A DNA stretch of 64,000 bases from positions 60,035,020-60,099,019 of the forward strand of contig OX411548.1 in NCBI GenBank assembly GCA_948146395.1, in the 5' to 3' direction. The notes below the pieces were generated by a model. That model saw nothing but the letters and a program-made list of their open reading frames with translations. It had not been told where the DNA came from and made no database searches. Made by a program: the position numbers and the translations under genes. Below, piece by piece: positions 46,590 to 56,750 of the stretch (position 1 is its first letter; the number at the start of each line of letters is the position of its first letter). This stretch comes from Fragum whitleyi (lineage: Eukaryota > Mollusca > Bivalvia > Cardiida > Cardiidae).

Positions 46590-46883
46590 GTGCTTTTTAT
46601 AAACCGATCCCAAAAATCAAGGATGGCAACATACGTCATGGACATATTATTTCGCCATCCTATATTCAATTTGAATGCGAAGTTTATCAGCTCGTTATTA
46701 AATATCGTGTTTGATCTGCCCGAAGAAACACTGGTCTGGTACCTGAAGCCCCCATCGTTAGTATATATGCTTCACCATATATCGGGCCCAGATGCAGAGC
46801 TAATGGACTATTTCAACCATCAAGGGAACCACTGGCGAGTGCAAGCAGCCACTAGCCTTAGAAGCTTTATATGTATGTACTAG
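46590..46883 (+). CDS. Candidate coding exon or ORF of unknown function
   Basis: An open frame of 97 codons in a noticeably less AT-rich patch; an internal ATG at 46,623 would give 87 residues. The composition is protein-like, with no low-complexity runs (for example DLPEETLVWYLKPPSLV and GPDAELMDYFNHQGNHW). A GTATGT splice-donor-like string lies at 46,873, just before the stop, so this could be an exon ending there. The acceptor side (AAAATCAAG) is pyrimidine-poor and weak. I recognise no domain and see no partner exon nearby. It could equally be a chance frame or a piece of an unrecognised transposon. Confidence 0.27.
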   Translation: MLFINRSQKSRMATYVMDILFRHPIFNLNAKFISSLLNIVFDLPEETLVWYLKPPSLVYMLHHISGPDAELMDYFNHQGNHWRVQAATSLRSFICMY

Positions 46884-46966
46884 TTGTTTTACTCGATTAG
46901 GAGAAGACTGAAGCCATCCTAGCCGACTTCGGGCAAATAATCAGTGAACAGCAAATAAGTTTCGAT

Positions 46967-47195
46967 TTTGTTTGAATGGGTTTAACGCCGCTTTCAATAA
47001 TCTTTCAGTTATATCGCGGCGGCTGGAGCACTTAACAATGGATTCCTAGTATTTCTCACACAAGTTCTTCCATTACATCATTTCCTAGCCTCCAGCTGGT
47101 TTCCCACACAGGTCTACGATTATTAAGAGAGACAAACGGTTGGAATGAATGAGTGACTCCGTCGGAGATCGAACCCGGGACCTCTATTACCCAAT
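46967..47195 (-). mobile_element. SINE, GCGGCG-type, partly decayed
   Basis: Minus-strand copy of the SINE: tail (TTTGTTTGAATGGG), GTTGAAAGCGGCGTTAAA block, GCTCCAGCCGCCGCGATATAAC, CTGGAGGCTAGGAAA and the head B-box GGTTCGATCTCCGACGG. The CCAATGGGTTG block has a deletion and the head stops near the anticodon region. It belongs with the 18.1-kb copy (GCGGCG variants) rather than the 48.9-kb copy (GCGACG). Confidence 0.85.
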
Positions 47196-47529
47196 TTTCT
47201 ATCAAAATATTTCGACAGACTGCATTGACTTCTAACCTACTCGCTCAAGGATTTTTTAAAGATGTAAGCGTCAATTTGAGGGAGTTCGCTCCTGAGATCA
47301 AAGTAACTTTTTTTCTCAGATTTAATTGGTATTACCATTCAATGCTAATGAAAACAATATCGAAATAATAAAACAGTCCTTTTTTTATATTTTCCCAGTT
47401 AATTTTACACATAATGACGATTCCGGAGAAATAAGTAGAAGAAGGGGTCATTGATTTGGATTTTTTCGAGATTTTGCCCCTTTCTAGGATTAAAGGGAGG
47501 TAATAAATAAAAAATGTCATTTTTACATC

Positions 47530-48125
47530 TTAAACCAACTTAAGAATTGCATTTCCAATTCACGTGACTTACTTATTCCTAACTCAAGGCTAGATCTCCG
47601 AGGTCAAGGTTCCACCAGGAGGTCAAAATTGGTTAAAAATAGTCATTACCCGACCATATCTCAGGTATTCGTGGATCGTTTTCAAAATAGGTTAGCACAA
47701 GTTTTAACCATCACGGGACAATGTGTCATGTCTAATCCTTTTGTGTGTAGTTACAATGTCAAGGTCACACAAAAAAGTAAAATTTCAAAAAAGGGGTAAA
47801 CTATAAATGTTTTCACCATAATTCGGCTAAAGTTTAATATATTTTACTGATAACTCGTGACATCTTCCACCAGTCATGTATATCATGGTATTTTATGTTG
47901 TCGTTGGCAAGTATTGAGTCTGTAATTCCAAGTCCACAGTAAGGGGCCAAATGTCAAAATTCGGGTTCATTGTTGAAAAGTTCTAAAGAAATTGCGTTTA
48001 AAATACACGAAACCTCAGTGAATTATCAAATTTAAACTTGCAACGTGGATGTAATGATATGAGGAACCTCCGGATAAAATTGTGTGTATAGACAAACAGA
48101 CGGATGCCCGTGGTGAACCAAGAAT
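47530..48125 (+). repeat. Decayed dispersed element ending in GACAAACAGACGGATG tract
   Basis: Phrases such as GAGGTCAAGGTTCCACCAGGAGGTC, CCATATCTCAGGTATTCGTGGATCG, AATGTCAAGGTCACA and AAGGGGCCAAATGTC recall the bodies of bivalve GAC-rich-tail elements. The end has CAAACAGACGGATGCCCG. No coding frame. The half-palindrome TTAAAGGGAGGTAATAAATA at 47,490-47,510 echoes the hairpin of the TA-flanked MITE. Confidence 0.5.
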
Positions 48126-48129
48126 ACTC

Positions 48130-48902
48130 ACTCACTTACGTAGATAGGTTAGGATGTATGAAATCTCTCTTCATAAATAAAAGGCTCTCTTTTACTCTCT
48201 TCCGTGACTTTCTATATCCTTCTCGATCTTCATAGTCGATTTTTACAATATATTCTCCACACTTTCCCGTTTTATTTACCTTTATAGTTTGGATATTCCA
48301 ATGGGGAACTGGTCCAGGGGTGATTGCCGTTCTGAGGAGAGCCTATGTACCTTCGTTATCACTTTAGATAATTCATTAAATTTCAGTAATTGATACCGTT
48401 TAACATTAACTACATGCATTCGACTGAATATTTACTTATATACATAGTATCTTACATCCATTCTAATTTCAGGGTTCGAGTAAGTTGTTAAAGTTTTCTT
48501 CTCGATATCGATTTTAGGCAAAGGAATATGTTTTGGTGTGCGTTTCTACGTCCTACATGTTTACTACGTGTGAACAAGCCATTTATATGTCAATAAATGA
48601 AAAAAATAGTGCCTGCTTAGGTTCAATTTACTTTTTTCTGGACTTGTCTCTCCTAGCCACCAGTGCATTTTTATATTGCATTATACAAGGGTTAATCAAC
48701 AAATACGTGGACACCCAGTATAAATATGCAAAGAGATAGCTCATTAAAGAGCGAAAATAAGGATGTTTATCGTTTCACATCTTCGCGAATAATATTCAAA
48801 ATTCTTCAAAAGATATTGAAAATTGACCGTTTTACAATGAACTGTGTGCAGTCGTGTATAGCTTATCACCGCACATAAGAATAACAAACGACGTCGCGAC
48901 GT
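48130..48902. other. No gene or assignable repeat
   Basis: AT-rich. A 68-codon frame at 48,533 lacks recognisable features. Confidence 0.4.
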
Positions 48903-48916
48903 TGTAATTACATATA

Positions 48917-49199
48917 TTTGATTTGAATTGGGTTTTACGTCGCTTTCAACAATCTCACAGTTATATCGCGACGACTGGAGCACCTAACGATGGATTCCTG
49001 GTATTTCTCACACCAGTACTACCACCACATCACTTTCCTAGCCTCCAGTTGCTATTCCACATAGGTTTACGATTATCTACCCATAGGTGGAAGACAAATG
49101 TCGGAAAGGATAAGTGCCGCGGCCGGGGATCGAACCCGTGCGAATATAGACCCCTGGATTAGAAGTCCGGCGCGCTACCAACTGCGCTATTGCCGCGGC
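48917..49199 (-). mobile_element. tRNA-headed SINE, full length, perfect 14-bp target-site duplication
   Basis: The best-preserved copy, 283 bp on the minus strand. TGTAATTACATATA flanks it exactly at 48,903-48,916 and 49,200-49,213, so the insertion is young. The head has the A box TAGCGCAGTTGG, a tRNA-like anticodon arm with loop CTTCTAA (UCU, Arg-like), an enlarged variable region (GGGGTCTATATTCGCA) and the B box GGTTCGATCCC. The body shares CCAATGGGTAGATAATCG, AGCAACTGGAGGCTAGGAAAG, AGAAATACCAGGAATCC and GTTGAAAGCGACGTAAAACCC. The 3' tail is AATTCAAATCAAAT. The 79-codon plus frame within it is not a gene. Confidence 0.96.
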
Positions 49200-49213
49200 T
49201 GTAATTACATATA

Positions 49214-50103
49214 ACTTGTGTTTATTTGAGCGACGCTGGTTTAGAAATTATTCGTTTGCGATAATGTAATATATCACCTACTTAGTACACGATTATCATT
49301 CTTTCTTTGGGAGGATCTTGACGAAACAACTTTTCGCTATCAAAACAGGCACATTGCAGTTTATTCTCCCAACACTTTTCAATAAACGTGGATGCTGCAC
49401 TTATTCCTTTATCCAAAAGAGACAATTGCGCATCATGAAATTTCGACGTGAAATAGCTTTGACTCTAAAATCAAACAGGAAAGACATATTCACACGTTTG
49501 CATGACATTTCAGAATACGAAAAATTATCTATCTTGCGATTTTCTTTTAAAAGGTATTAGGCGAAATGTAAGGAAATAAACTATGCTTAAAACCACCAAA
49601 ATCCCTACGAAATTGAGGTGCGACGGTCCTGTCTACCGTATTTTACTATGTTAACTCTTTCTTCTTTAATTATGTATGGATATTTTAGAATTTGTCTTCA
49701 AAATGACCAAGCTATGTACAAAGGGGCTTCTTATTTCAACATTTCGGAAATATGTGATGGTTTATGTCTGAAATATTCAATTTTTGTCACGCATTTATCG
49801 ATTTACCCTCGTACAAGGATTCTTTATAATTCGTACATATCCAAAGACTCCTTTTAAAAACGAAAACAGTTCCTTATTTGAATCCGCGCGTACGAAATCT
49901 CTGCACAAGCATAATAACATAACGGCAAGGCGAAGTGAGTATGAAGGTACATCGGCTCTCCTATATTGTTTTTCCATCGTCTAAGTGAGACAACAACTAA
50001 CTGGCTAAACTGGTACCCCGCTGTCTGAAAGACAAAAGGAAGTGTATAAACTTGCCTGCAATCTAATGGAATCTATGCAACATGTGCGATAATGAGAGAC
50101 AAA
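49214..50103. other. No gene called
   Basis: Moderately balanced sequence with several overlapping 60-80 codon frames (49.3-49.98 kb), none showing a known domain. It lies between the SINE and the TIR element and may contain an old unrecognised transposon. Confidence 0.35.
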
Positions 50104-51123
50104 TACGAGGGATGTTCAATATTTATCCGGATTAGGTAAATGAATCATCACTGATTTATCGCTATGTGAAAAAATATACCCATATCAATGGGACACTCTA
50201 TATGATCAAACTTACCAAAGTCTGAAGCAGTTGAACGATGTATATTCATTTCTAACGCAAACAAAAGTACGTGGGTGTAAATTGGCGGCGCACAGTACAT
50301 AACGCTAGCGACGTTGTCGAATATTGAGACATTTGGTGTTGTAATTTAGCTTGTCACGACTCGTTATTCATGGAAGAAGGGTGAATTCAGTGTTCCTGTT
50401 ATTAAGCTATGCTTTTGTGGTTTGTATAAAGGCAAAATCGAATGGTGCGACATCAAAGTTCTCAGAAAGGTACCCCTTAGTTAATCGCCTATATCTTCCA
50501 GAGACTCGGCAATTGACGTCCCTACAGCTGCTTTTACAAGTTTTCTCTGTCCGTTCTTCCTCTTATCTCATGGGGCACGGAAGCGTCTTCACCGATGAAA
50601 ATAAAGCATTTGGAAGAATGAACCATTCCCTTTCAGCGTGACAAGTATTTGATTAAAGGCTGTCGTTATTTTGGTGGATAACGAATAGAATAATTTAAGA
50701 TCAAAATTCCGAGCTTTCATCTGACGTCGTCTAAAACGTGCCGAAACACTTATCCCGCCACATTTTGAACGAACCTTATTGAAAAATTCTACGGTCAAAT
50801 TACTTCAAATTAAGACAAGGCATTTGTATTACTTATTCCAGCAACGCAATTCATTTTCAAATGCTTCAACAGTTAGAAAAGAAAGAATATTTACAAACGC
50901 AGACCAAATGGAAAAATCATTTTATCTGCTGCGCCGGGTACTCGTTTCCATGACATTTTATATGGCCGATGCACGCGCGCTATGTTCGATAACTATATCA
51001 ATTTTACATAACCACAATATGAAGATTGAATTCCGACAGCGAATGATACCAAATTTATTTTGATTGCTTCAAAAATTAAATTTTTCGAGGCAAAATCCGG
51101 TTAATTTTCTAACAATCCTCGTA
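50104..51123. mobile_element. ~1.0-kb TIR element with TA target-site duplication
   Basis: TA-CGAGGGATGTTCAATATTTA then TCCGGATT at 50,104 is mirrored by AAATCCGGTTAA then TTTTCTAACAATCCTCG-TA ending at 51,123, an imperfect ~31-bp inverted repeat with TA on both sides. The termini resemble those of mariner-type elements, and those of the two elements at 55.6-57.6 kb. The length (about 1,016 bp between the TAs) is below the ~1.3 kb usual for mariner. Frames of 94-96 codons inside (50,351-50,641 and 50,779-51,063 plus; 50,589-50,798 minus) are not recognisable as transposase, so this is a non-autonomous or decayed copy. Confidence 0.75.
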
Positions 51124-51500
51124 GAGGCAGACGATACATTTATTTTGAACTATACCCTTAGTTCTTTCATTGTCTAGAAATTAATAAGGTTGATTCCAGA
51201 AGTGGGTTTGTAAGAAAAGGATAAAGAATCCCGATAAATAGTATTTTAATGAATGAGTGAATGAATCGTGTTTTATGGCCCGTCGACAACTAAGGACATG
51301 TCTGGCGAAAAATATTTCAAAAATAACTAATTGCAAGAAATAACGATCAAATATACATTCAAAACTAAAAAAAGGCAATATCTATATAAAATAAACCATT
51401 GAAAATGGTTCAAGATAAATCATTGTATACGAAAAGAAATACTTTCAAGATTAAAACGAAACTTTGCCCAAAAGAACACTTAATATAAACGGTAAAATTA
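51124..51500. other. No gene; weak repeat wording
   Basis: AT-rich. GAATGAGTGAATGAATCGTGTTTTATGGCCCGTCGAC at about 51,250-51,290 looks like part of a dispersed repeat, but no second copy was found in the window. Confidence 0.35.
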
Positions 51501-52204
51501 AAAACAAGAGGACCATTACGGTCCTATATCGCTCACCTTCGTCTCTTTGTCTCATTCAATACATCAAATTTTCAAGTTGTACTTTTGTGATTTGAGGCCT
51601 CTAAGGCTGTAAACAAGATAATTTTCACTAAGGTCCCTTTTCCCATGATATGACATGGATCTTTCCCATTTTCAATAGGGTTTATCCTTGTAACCTGACA
51701 AATATTCTGACTAAGTTTCATGAAGATAGGACCATATTTGAGGCCTCTAGAGTGATAAGAGCAAAAATGTCATTATAGCCCCTTTTCCCATGATATGGCA
51801 CGGATCCTTCCCATTTTCAATAGGGAACATCCTTGTGACCTGACAACCATTTTCTGACCAAGTTTTATGAAGATAAAATCATGTTTGTGACGTTTTAGGG
51901 TGTAAACAAAAAAGGTCATTAAGGCCCCTATTACCTTGATATGGTTTGGATCCTTCCCATTTTCTATAGGGTTTATCCTTGTGACCTGGCCATCATTCTG
52001 ACAAAGTTTCATGAAGATTGGGCCATATTTGTGACCTCTAGAGTGTAAACAAGGAAATTGTCATTAAGGCCCCTTTTCCCGTGATATGGCATGGATCCTT
52101 TCCATTTTCAATAGGATTTATCCTTGTGACCTGGCCATCATTCTGACCAAGCTTCATGAAGATTGGGCCATATTTGTGGCCTCTAGAGTGTAAACAAGAA
52201 AATT

Positions 52205-54346
52205 GTCAATAAGGCCCCTTTTCCCGTGATATGGTTTGGATCCTTTCCATTTTCAATAGAATTCATCCTTGTGACCTGGCCAACATTCTGACCGAGCTTC
52301 ATAAAGATTGGGCCATATTTGTGGCCTCTAGAGTGTAAACAAGAAAATTGTCATTAAGGCCCCTTTTCCCGTGATATGGCATGGATCTTTTCCATTTTCA
52401 ATAGGGTTTATCCTTGTGACCTGGCCATCATTCTGACAAAGTTTCATGAAAATTGGGCCATATTTGTGACCTCTAGAGTGTAAACAAGAAAATTTTCCCC
52501 TTTTCCCGTGATATGGCATGGATCCTTTCCATTTTTAATAGAATTCATCCTTGTGACCTGGCCAACATTCTGACCAAGCTTCATGAAGATTGGGCCATAT
52601 TTGTGGCCTCTAGAGTGTAAACAAGAAAATTGTTATTAAGGCCCCTTTTCCCGTGATATGGTGTGGATCCTTCCCATTTTCAGGGTTTATCCTTGTGACC
52701 TCGCCATCATTCTGACCAAGTTTCATGAAGATTGGGCCATATTTGTGGCCTCTAGAGTGTAAACAAGAAAATCGTCATTAAGGCCCCTTTTCCCGTGATA
52801 TGGCATGGATCCTTTCCATTTTCAATAGGGTTCATCCTTGTGACCTTACCAACATTCTGACCAAGTTTGATGAAAATTGGGCCATATTTGTGGCCTCTAG
52901 AGTGTAAACAAGAAAATTGTCAATAAGGCCCCTTTTCCCGTGATATGGTTTGGATCCTTTCCATTTTCAATAGAATTCATCCTTGTGACCTGGCCAACAT
53001 TCTGACCGAGCTTCATAAAGATTGGGCCATATTTGTGGCCTCTAGAGTGTAAACAAGAAAATTGTCATTAAGGCCCTTTTTCCCGTGATATGGCATGGAT
53101 CTTTTCCATTTTCAATAGGGTTTATCCTTGTGACCTGGCCATCATTCTGACAAAGTTTCATGAAGATTGGGCCATATTTGTGACCTCTAGAGTGTAAACA
53201 AGAACATTTTCCCCTTTTCCCGTGATATGGCATGGATCCTTTCCATTTTTAATAGAATTCATCCTTGTGACCTGGCCAACATTCTGACCAAGCTTCATGA
53301 AAATTGGGCCATATTTGTGGCCTCTAGAGTGTAAACAAGAAAATTGTTATTAAGGCCCCTTTTCCCGTGATATGGTGTGGATCCTTCCCATTTTCAGGGT
53401 TTATCCTTGTGACCTCGCCATCATTCTGACCAAGTTTCTTGAAGATTGGGCCATATTTGTGGCCTCTAGAGTGTAAACAAGAAAATTGTCATTAAGGCCC
53501 CTTTTCCCGTGATATGGCATGGATCCTTTCCATTTTCAATGGGGTTCATCCTTGTGACCTTACCAACATTCTGACCAAGTTTGATGAAGATTGGGCCATA
53601 TTTGTGGCCTCTAGAGTGTAAACAAGAAAATTGTCAATAAGGCCCCTTTTCCCGTGATATGGTTTGGATCCTTTCCATTTTCAATAGAATTCATCCTTGT
53701 GACCTGGCCAACATTCTGACCGAGCTTCATAAAGATTGGGCCATATTTGTGGCCTCTAGAGTGTAAACAAGAAAATTGTCATTAAGGCCCCTTTTCCCGT
53801 GATATGGCATGGATCTTTTCCATTTTCAATAGGGTTTATCCTTGTGACCTGGCCATCATTCTGACAAAGTTTCATGAAGATTGGGCCATATTTGTGACCT
53901 CTAGAGTGTAAACAAGAAAATTTTCCCCTTTTCCCGTGATATGGCATGGTTCCTTTCCATTTTTAATAGAATTCATCCTTGTGACCTGGCCAACATTCTG
54001 ACCAAGCTTCATAAAGATTGGGCCATATTTGTGGCCTCTAGAGTGTAAACAAGAAAATTGTTATTAAGGCCCCTTTTCCCGTGATATGGTGTGGATCCTT
54101 CCCATTTTCAGGGTTTATCCTTGTGACCTCGCCATCATTCTGACCAAGTTTCATGAAGATTGGGCCATATTTGTGGCCTCTAGAGTGTAAACAAGAAAAT
54201 TGTCATTAAGGCCCCTTTTCCCGTGATATGGCATGGATCCTTTCCATTTTCAATAGGGTTCATCCTTGTGACCTTACCAACATTCTGACCAAGTTTGATG
54301 AAGATTGGGCCATATTTGTGGCCTCTAGAGTGTAAACAAGAAAATT
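52205..54346 (+). repeat. 714-bp higher-order repeat, three copies
   Basis: The diagnostic string TTGTCAATAAGGCCCC recurs with 'gtcaat' at 52,205, 52,919 and 53,633, exactly 714 bp apart. Each 714-bp block has five monomers with private marks. One has TATGGTTTGG and GAATTCATCC, one is shortened (AAAATTTTCCCC, lacking GTCATTAAGG), and one lacks CAATAG (CATTTTCAGGG). One ends with CTTACC and GTTTGATG. The three blocks differ by only a handful of bases, so they arose by recent block duplication. Confidence 0.95.
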
Positions 54347-54532
54347 GTTATTAAGGCCCCTCTTCCCTTGATATGACATAGATCCTTCCCATTTTCAATA
54401 GGGTTCATCCTTGTTACCTGGCCAACATTCTGACCAAGTTTCATGAAGATTGGATCATATTTGTGGCCTCTAGAGTGTAAACATTAAAATTGTTGACGAC
54501 GGACTACGCACGACGGACGACGGACATTCAAT

Positions 54533-54580
54533 GATCACAAAAGCTCACCTTGGGCACGATGTGCTCAGGTGAGCTAAAAA
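54533..54580 (+). repeat. Conserved 3' tail hairpin of the 51.5-kb element
   Basis: GATCACAAAAGCTCACCTTGGGCAC, loop GAT, GTGCTCAGGTGAGCT, AAAAA. The stem is 15 bp with one bulge and is followed by an A run. Confidence 0.88.
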
Positions 54581-54584
54581 CTCT

Positions 54585-55600
54585 CTTAGATCTAATTAGC
54601 AGTTAGAATCAAAAGAAGCTAAATTCATATTTTATGTAAACAAATAAATGGCTATCAATAAATAAAACATGCGCTCAATTTCCACAGATTCAAACATGAT
54701 CTTCATACTGTCAACTTTACCTCTTGTAAAAGAAAATTGCACACAATTTATAAAATATATTTGGCAGTGAGAGGAGTCTTACATGGAATCTTGTTAAGTT
54801 GGAATGCGGAGCAATTCCAACTTAGATTTAACAAAACCGCAAAATGAACACAAGATAATTTCATTTCGGGTTTTTTGATAACACATATCACGTGAACAGG
54901 ATGTGAATACACTTCGGCCTATTTTGTATATCTTTACTTGACATATACATAGTTAATTACACCAAAAAGTAATAATGTTGTACAATTACACAACTATCAC
55001 TTCATGTATATTATTAACACGCTTATTTATGTTTTAAATGATATTTATTAAAAGTTGCGTACGAATTTACTAGTATCACATGTTTGCATTACCATATTTG
55101 GAAATCATGTGATAAGTCAAGTCCAAAAAAGTCAGCTATTGACAATAGCACAAGCCATTCACGTGATCTACTTATTTGGTAATGTCACATCTTGATTTTC
55201 GTAGAATTATAGCTTCTTTTAGAGGTCTAGTTTCTCTTTCTGAACGATCTTCTCACGCAACAAAATAGATAAAATGCTTTGTACCTTATTGTTTCGTAAA
55301 CCATCATTAGAAACGCGCAACATCTACAGATTATGTATCTGTATTAAAAACCCGACCAAGCAAATGTTCTCTTTTTATTTCTCTATGCACCGTAAAATCT
55401 TTTCCCCCGTGTACTTCCCTATGACAAGAGTTGACCTCACGCGCGTGTAAACAAAAGCCGTTTTGTGATTGGTCATACCACAAGTGATGACCTACTTCGA
55501 TTTTATGTGCCCTTTTATGAATGAAATCTGTACTCATGAGTTACGAAAGGTCAAGTTTACAAACGAATGGAATGTTCCTATATAGCCCAAAATCTCATAA
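54585..55600. other. No gene; contains a GC-tipped hairpin
   Basis: AT-rich. At 54,791-54,834 lies a palindrome TGTTAAGTTGGAAT-GCGGAGCA-ATTCCAACTTA..TTAACA. A 68-codon minus frame (55,331-55,537) shows no domain. Confidence 0.45.
54791..54834. repeat. Hairpin with GCGGAGC tip
   Basis: The arms TAAGTTGGAAT and ATTCCAACTTA are perfect, with additional outer pairing TTGTTAA/TTAACAA. The tip is an 8-base GC-rich loop. Confidence 0.85.
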
Positions 55601-55746
55601 CAAACGAGGGTTGTCCGGAAAGTTCGTAGACAGTCTGAAATTCTCATGAATTACTTCCTTTTAATTCATAATTCTATGTTAATCGCTACCCTAGTTATCA
55701 CTGACTTCATACCCGAAGAAAAATGTTCAACATTTTTATTGACATG

Positions 55747-56750
55747 TACGAGGGTGAATCAAAAATTACGTAGACTAGCGTTGCAGAAATTTTGATTTCA
55801 CAGACTTTGAAGAGAAAACTACATTGTTATTAAATTGAGGCATTTTTCTTTTTGTCGTGTAAATTTGGATGAAATCCAAATAGTTGGTCACCTGTAGCAA
55901 CCATTCTAAAACATGTAGTCATTTGGTACCGGCGCACGGTAACGACGTCAATATGACGCTGCGGTATTGATAAGTTCCGCCTCGAAAGCCAGCACTTTTC
56001 AAAATACTCAACTCAACAATAAACACGATTTCTGCATCACCTACCCATTGGATATGAACTTTTCATATCCATCTGATCCAAAACGATGATCTTAAATATG
56101 TAATGTGTCTAAACGATTCTGAACTGATGTTTTTCTGTGACAATAACAAATTAAACACCAATCCAACGTTTTCCATTCTCCGAGTGTCATCCTTCAGAAA
56201 CACTCTCCATTCTTAAACAAACCTTTTAAACCATTTAAAAAGAAGGTATCTGCTTACATTTGAAGACCTTTTAGCATATTTTATCATTTAAACCTCTCGA
56301 TTAGGTTTTTCATAGGTCCAGTAGAACTTTATTATTGTCTGGTTGTCTCCGGTGCCGTCCTTTTGAAGTTCAAAAATTGAAGCGTGCCCTTAGTTCACTG
56401 CATTTAAATTCGAAAACAGCGAATGAATTATGCTTAAAATTTTACATATCCTAAACTCATAACGTCAATACGTAATTAGGCGAAGTTTGGAAGTGTTAGG
56501 TCCAAATTGAGGGGACAATTGCGGGTTGTAACACTAGGAAGTAACGTTACAAAATGGATTGCGCCGGTGGCACCTACCCAGGTATATCAAATGTTGGATT
56601 TATTTTACGTCAGAGTCATAGCAGACTTTTGTTAATTTGATAATTTGTCAACATTAAATGATTTGAGACGTGTGCAAAATTTCATTGATTTTCGTCGGGA
56701 AATACCAAAGTTATAGTAAAAGTCCACGTATTTTTTTATCCACCCTCGTA
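55747..56750 (-). mobile_element. Inner mariner-like element with TA target-site duplication
   Basis: TA-CGAGGGTGAATCAAAAATTA then CGTAGAC is mirrored by GTCCACG then TATTTTTTTATCCACCCTCG-TA, an imperfect ~27-bp TIR. The element is about 1.0 kb and lies wholly inside the outer element. Removing it rejoins TGACATG-TA-TATGTCA, so the target was a TA at the centre of a small palindrome. The minus strand keeps a relic of the mariner transposase N-terminus, so it is a deleted, immobile descendant of an autonomous element. Confidence 0.88.
56162..56335 (-). pseudogene. Mariner-type transposase relic (N-terminal HTH region)
   Basis: Mariner transposases bind their own TIRs through an N-terminal pair of helix-turn-helix motifs, followed by a linker and a DD34D catalytic domain. 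Here the minus strand reads IIKFYWTYEKPNRE, then MLK in the neighbouring frame, then SSNVSRYLLFKWFKRF, a stop, and EWRVFLKDDTRRMENVG. These match in order the family pattern 'IKF..KLGK..ET.EML', 'V..WFKRFKEGR' and 'DD.RSGRP'. At least two stops and one frameshift interrupt it. The catalytic domain cannot be found in the remaining ~400 bp before the TIR, so the central part was deleted. Homology is by eye; it is a dead copy. Confidence 0.72.

Larger units (their letters stand above)
51503..54580 (+). mobile_element. Tandem-repeat element with ~143-bp monomers and 714-bp higher-order repeat
   Basis: The head AACAAGAGGACCATTACGGTCC and CGCTCACCTT matches the start of the 32-kb element. About 20 monomers follow, each carrying GACCAAG.TTCATGAAGATTGGGCCATATTTGTGGCCTCTAGAGTGTAAACAAGAAAATTGTCATTAAGGCCCCTTTTCCCGTGATATGG. 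The left units are diverged and the middle is highly homogeneous. The end is a GACGACGGAC-rich bridge (54,494-54,526) and the tail hairpin AGCTCACCTTGGGCAC-GAT-GTGCTCAGGTGAGCT plus AAAAA. The monomer is homologous to the 145-bp unit at 32 kb (shared GGCCTCTAGAGTG, CATTCTGACCAAGTTTCA). Identical 63-codon minus frames spaced by 714 bp are repeat artefacts. Confidence 0.94.

Noticed and set aside
48923..49162. 79-residue plus-strand ORF
   Set aside because: It lies entirely within the antisense of the SINE.
52328..53947. Three identical 63-residue minus-strand proteins
   Set aside because: They recur every 714 bp as part of the higher-order repeat, and start and stop at monomer-specific changes. 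No gene features.
51503..54580. CRISPR-like repeat-spacer array
   Set aside because: The units are contiguous homologous monomers without unique spacers, in a eukaryotic context.
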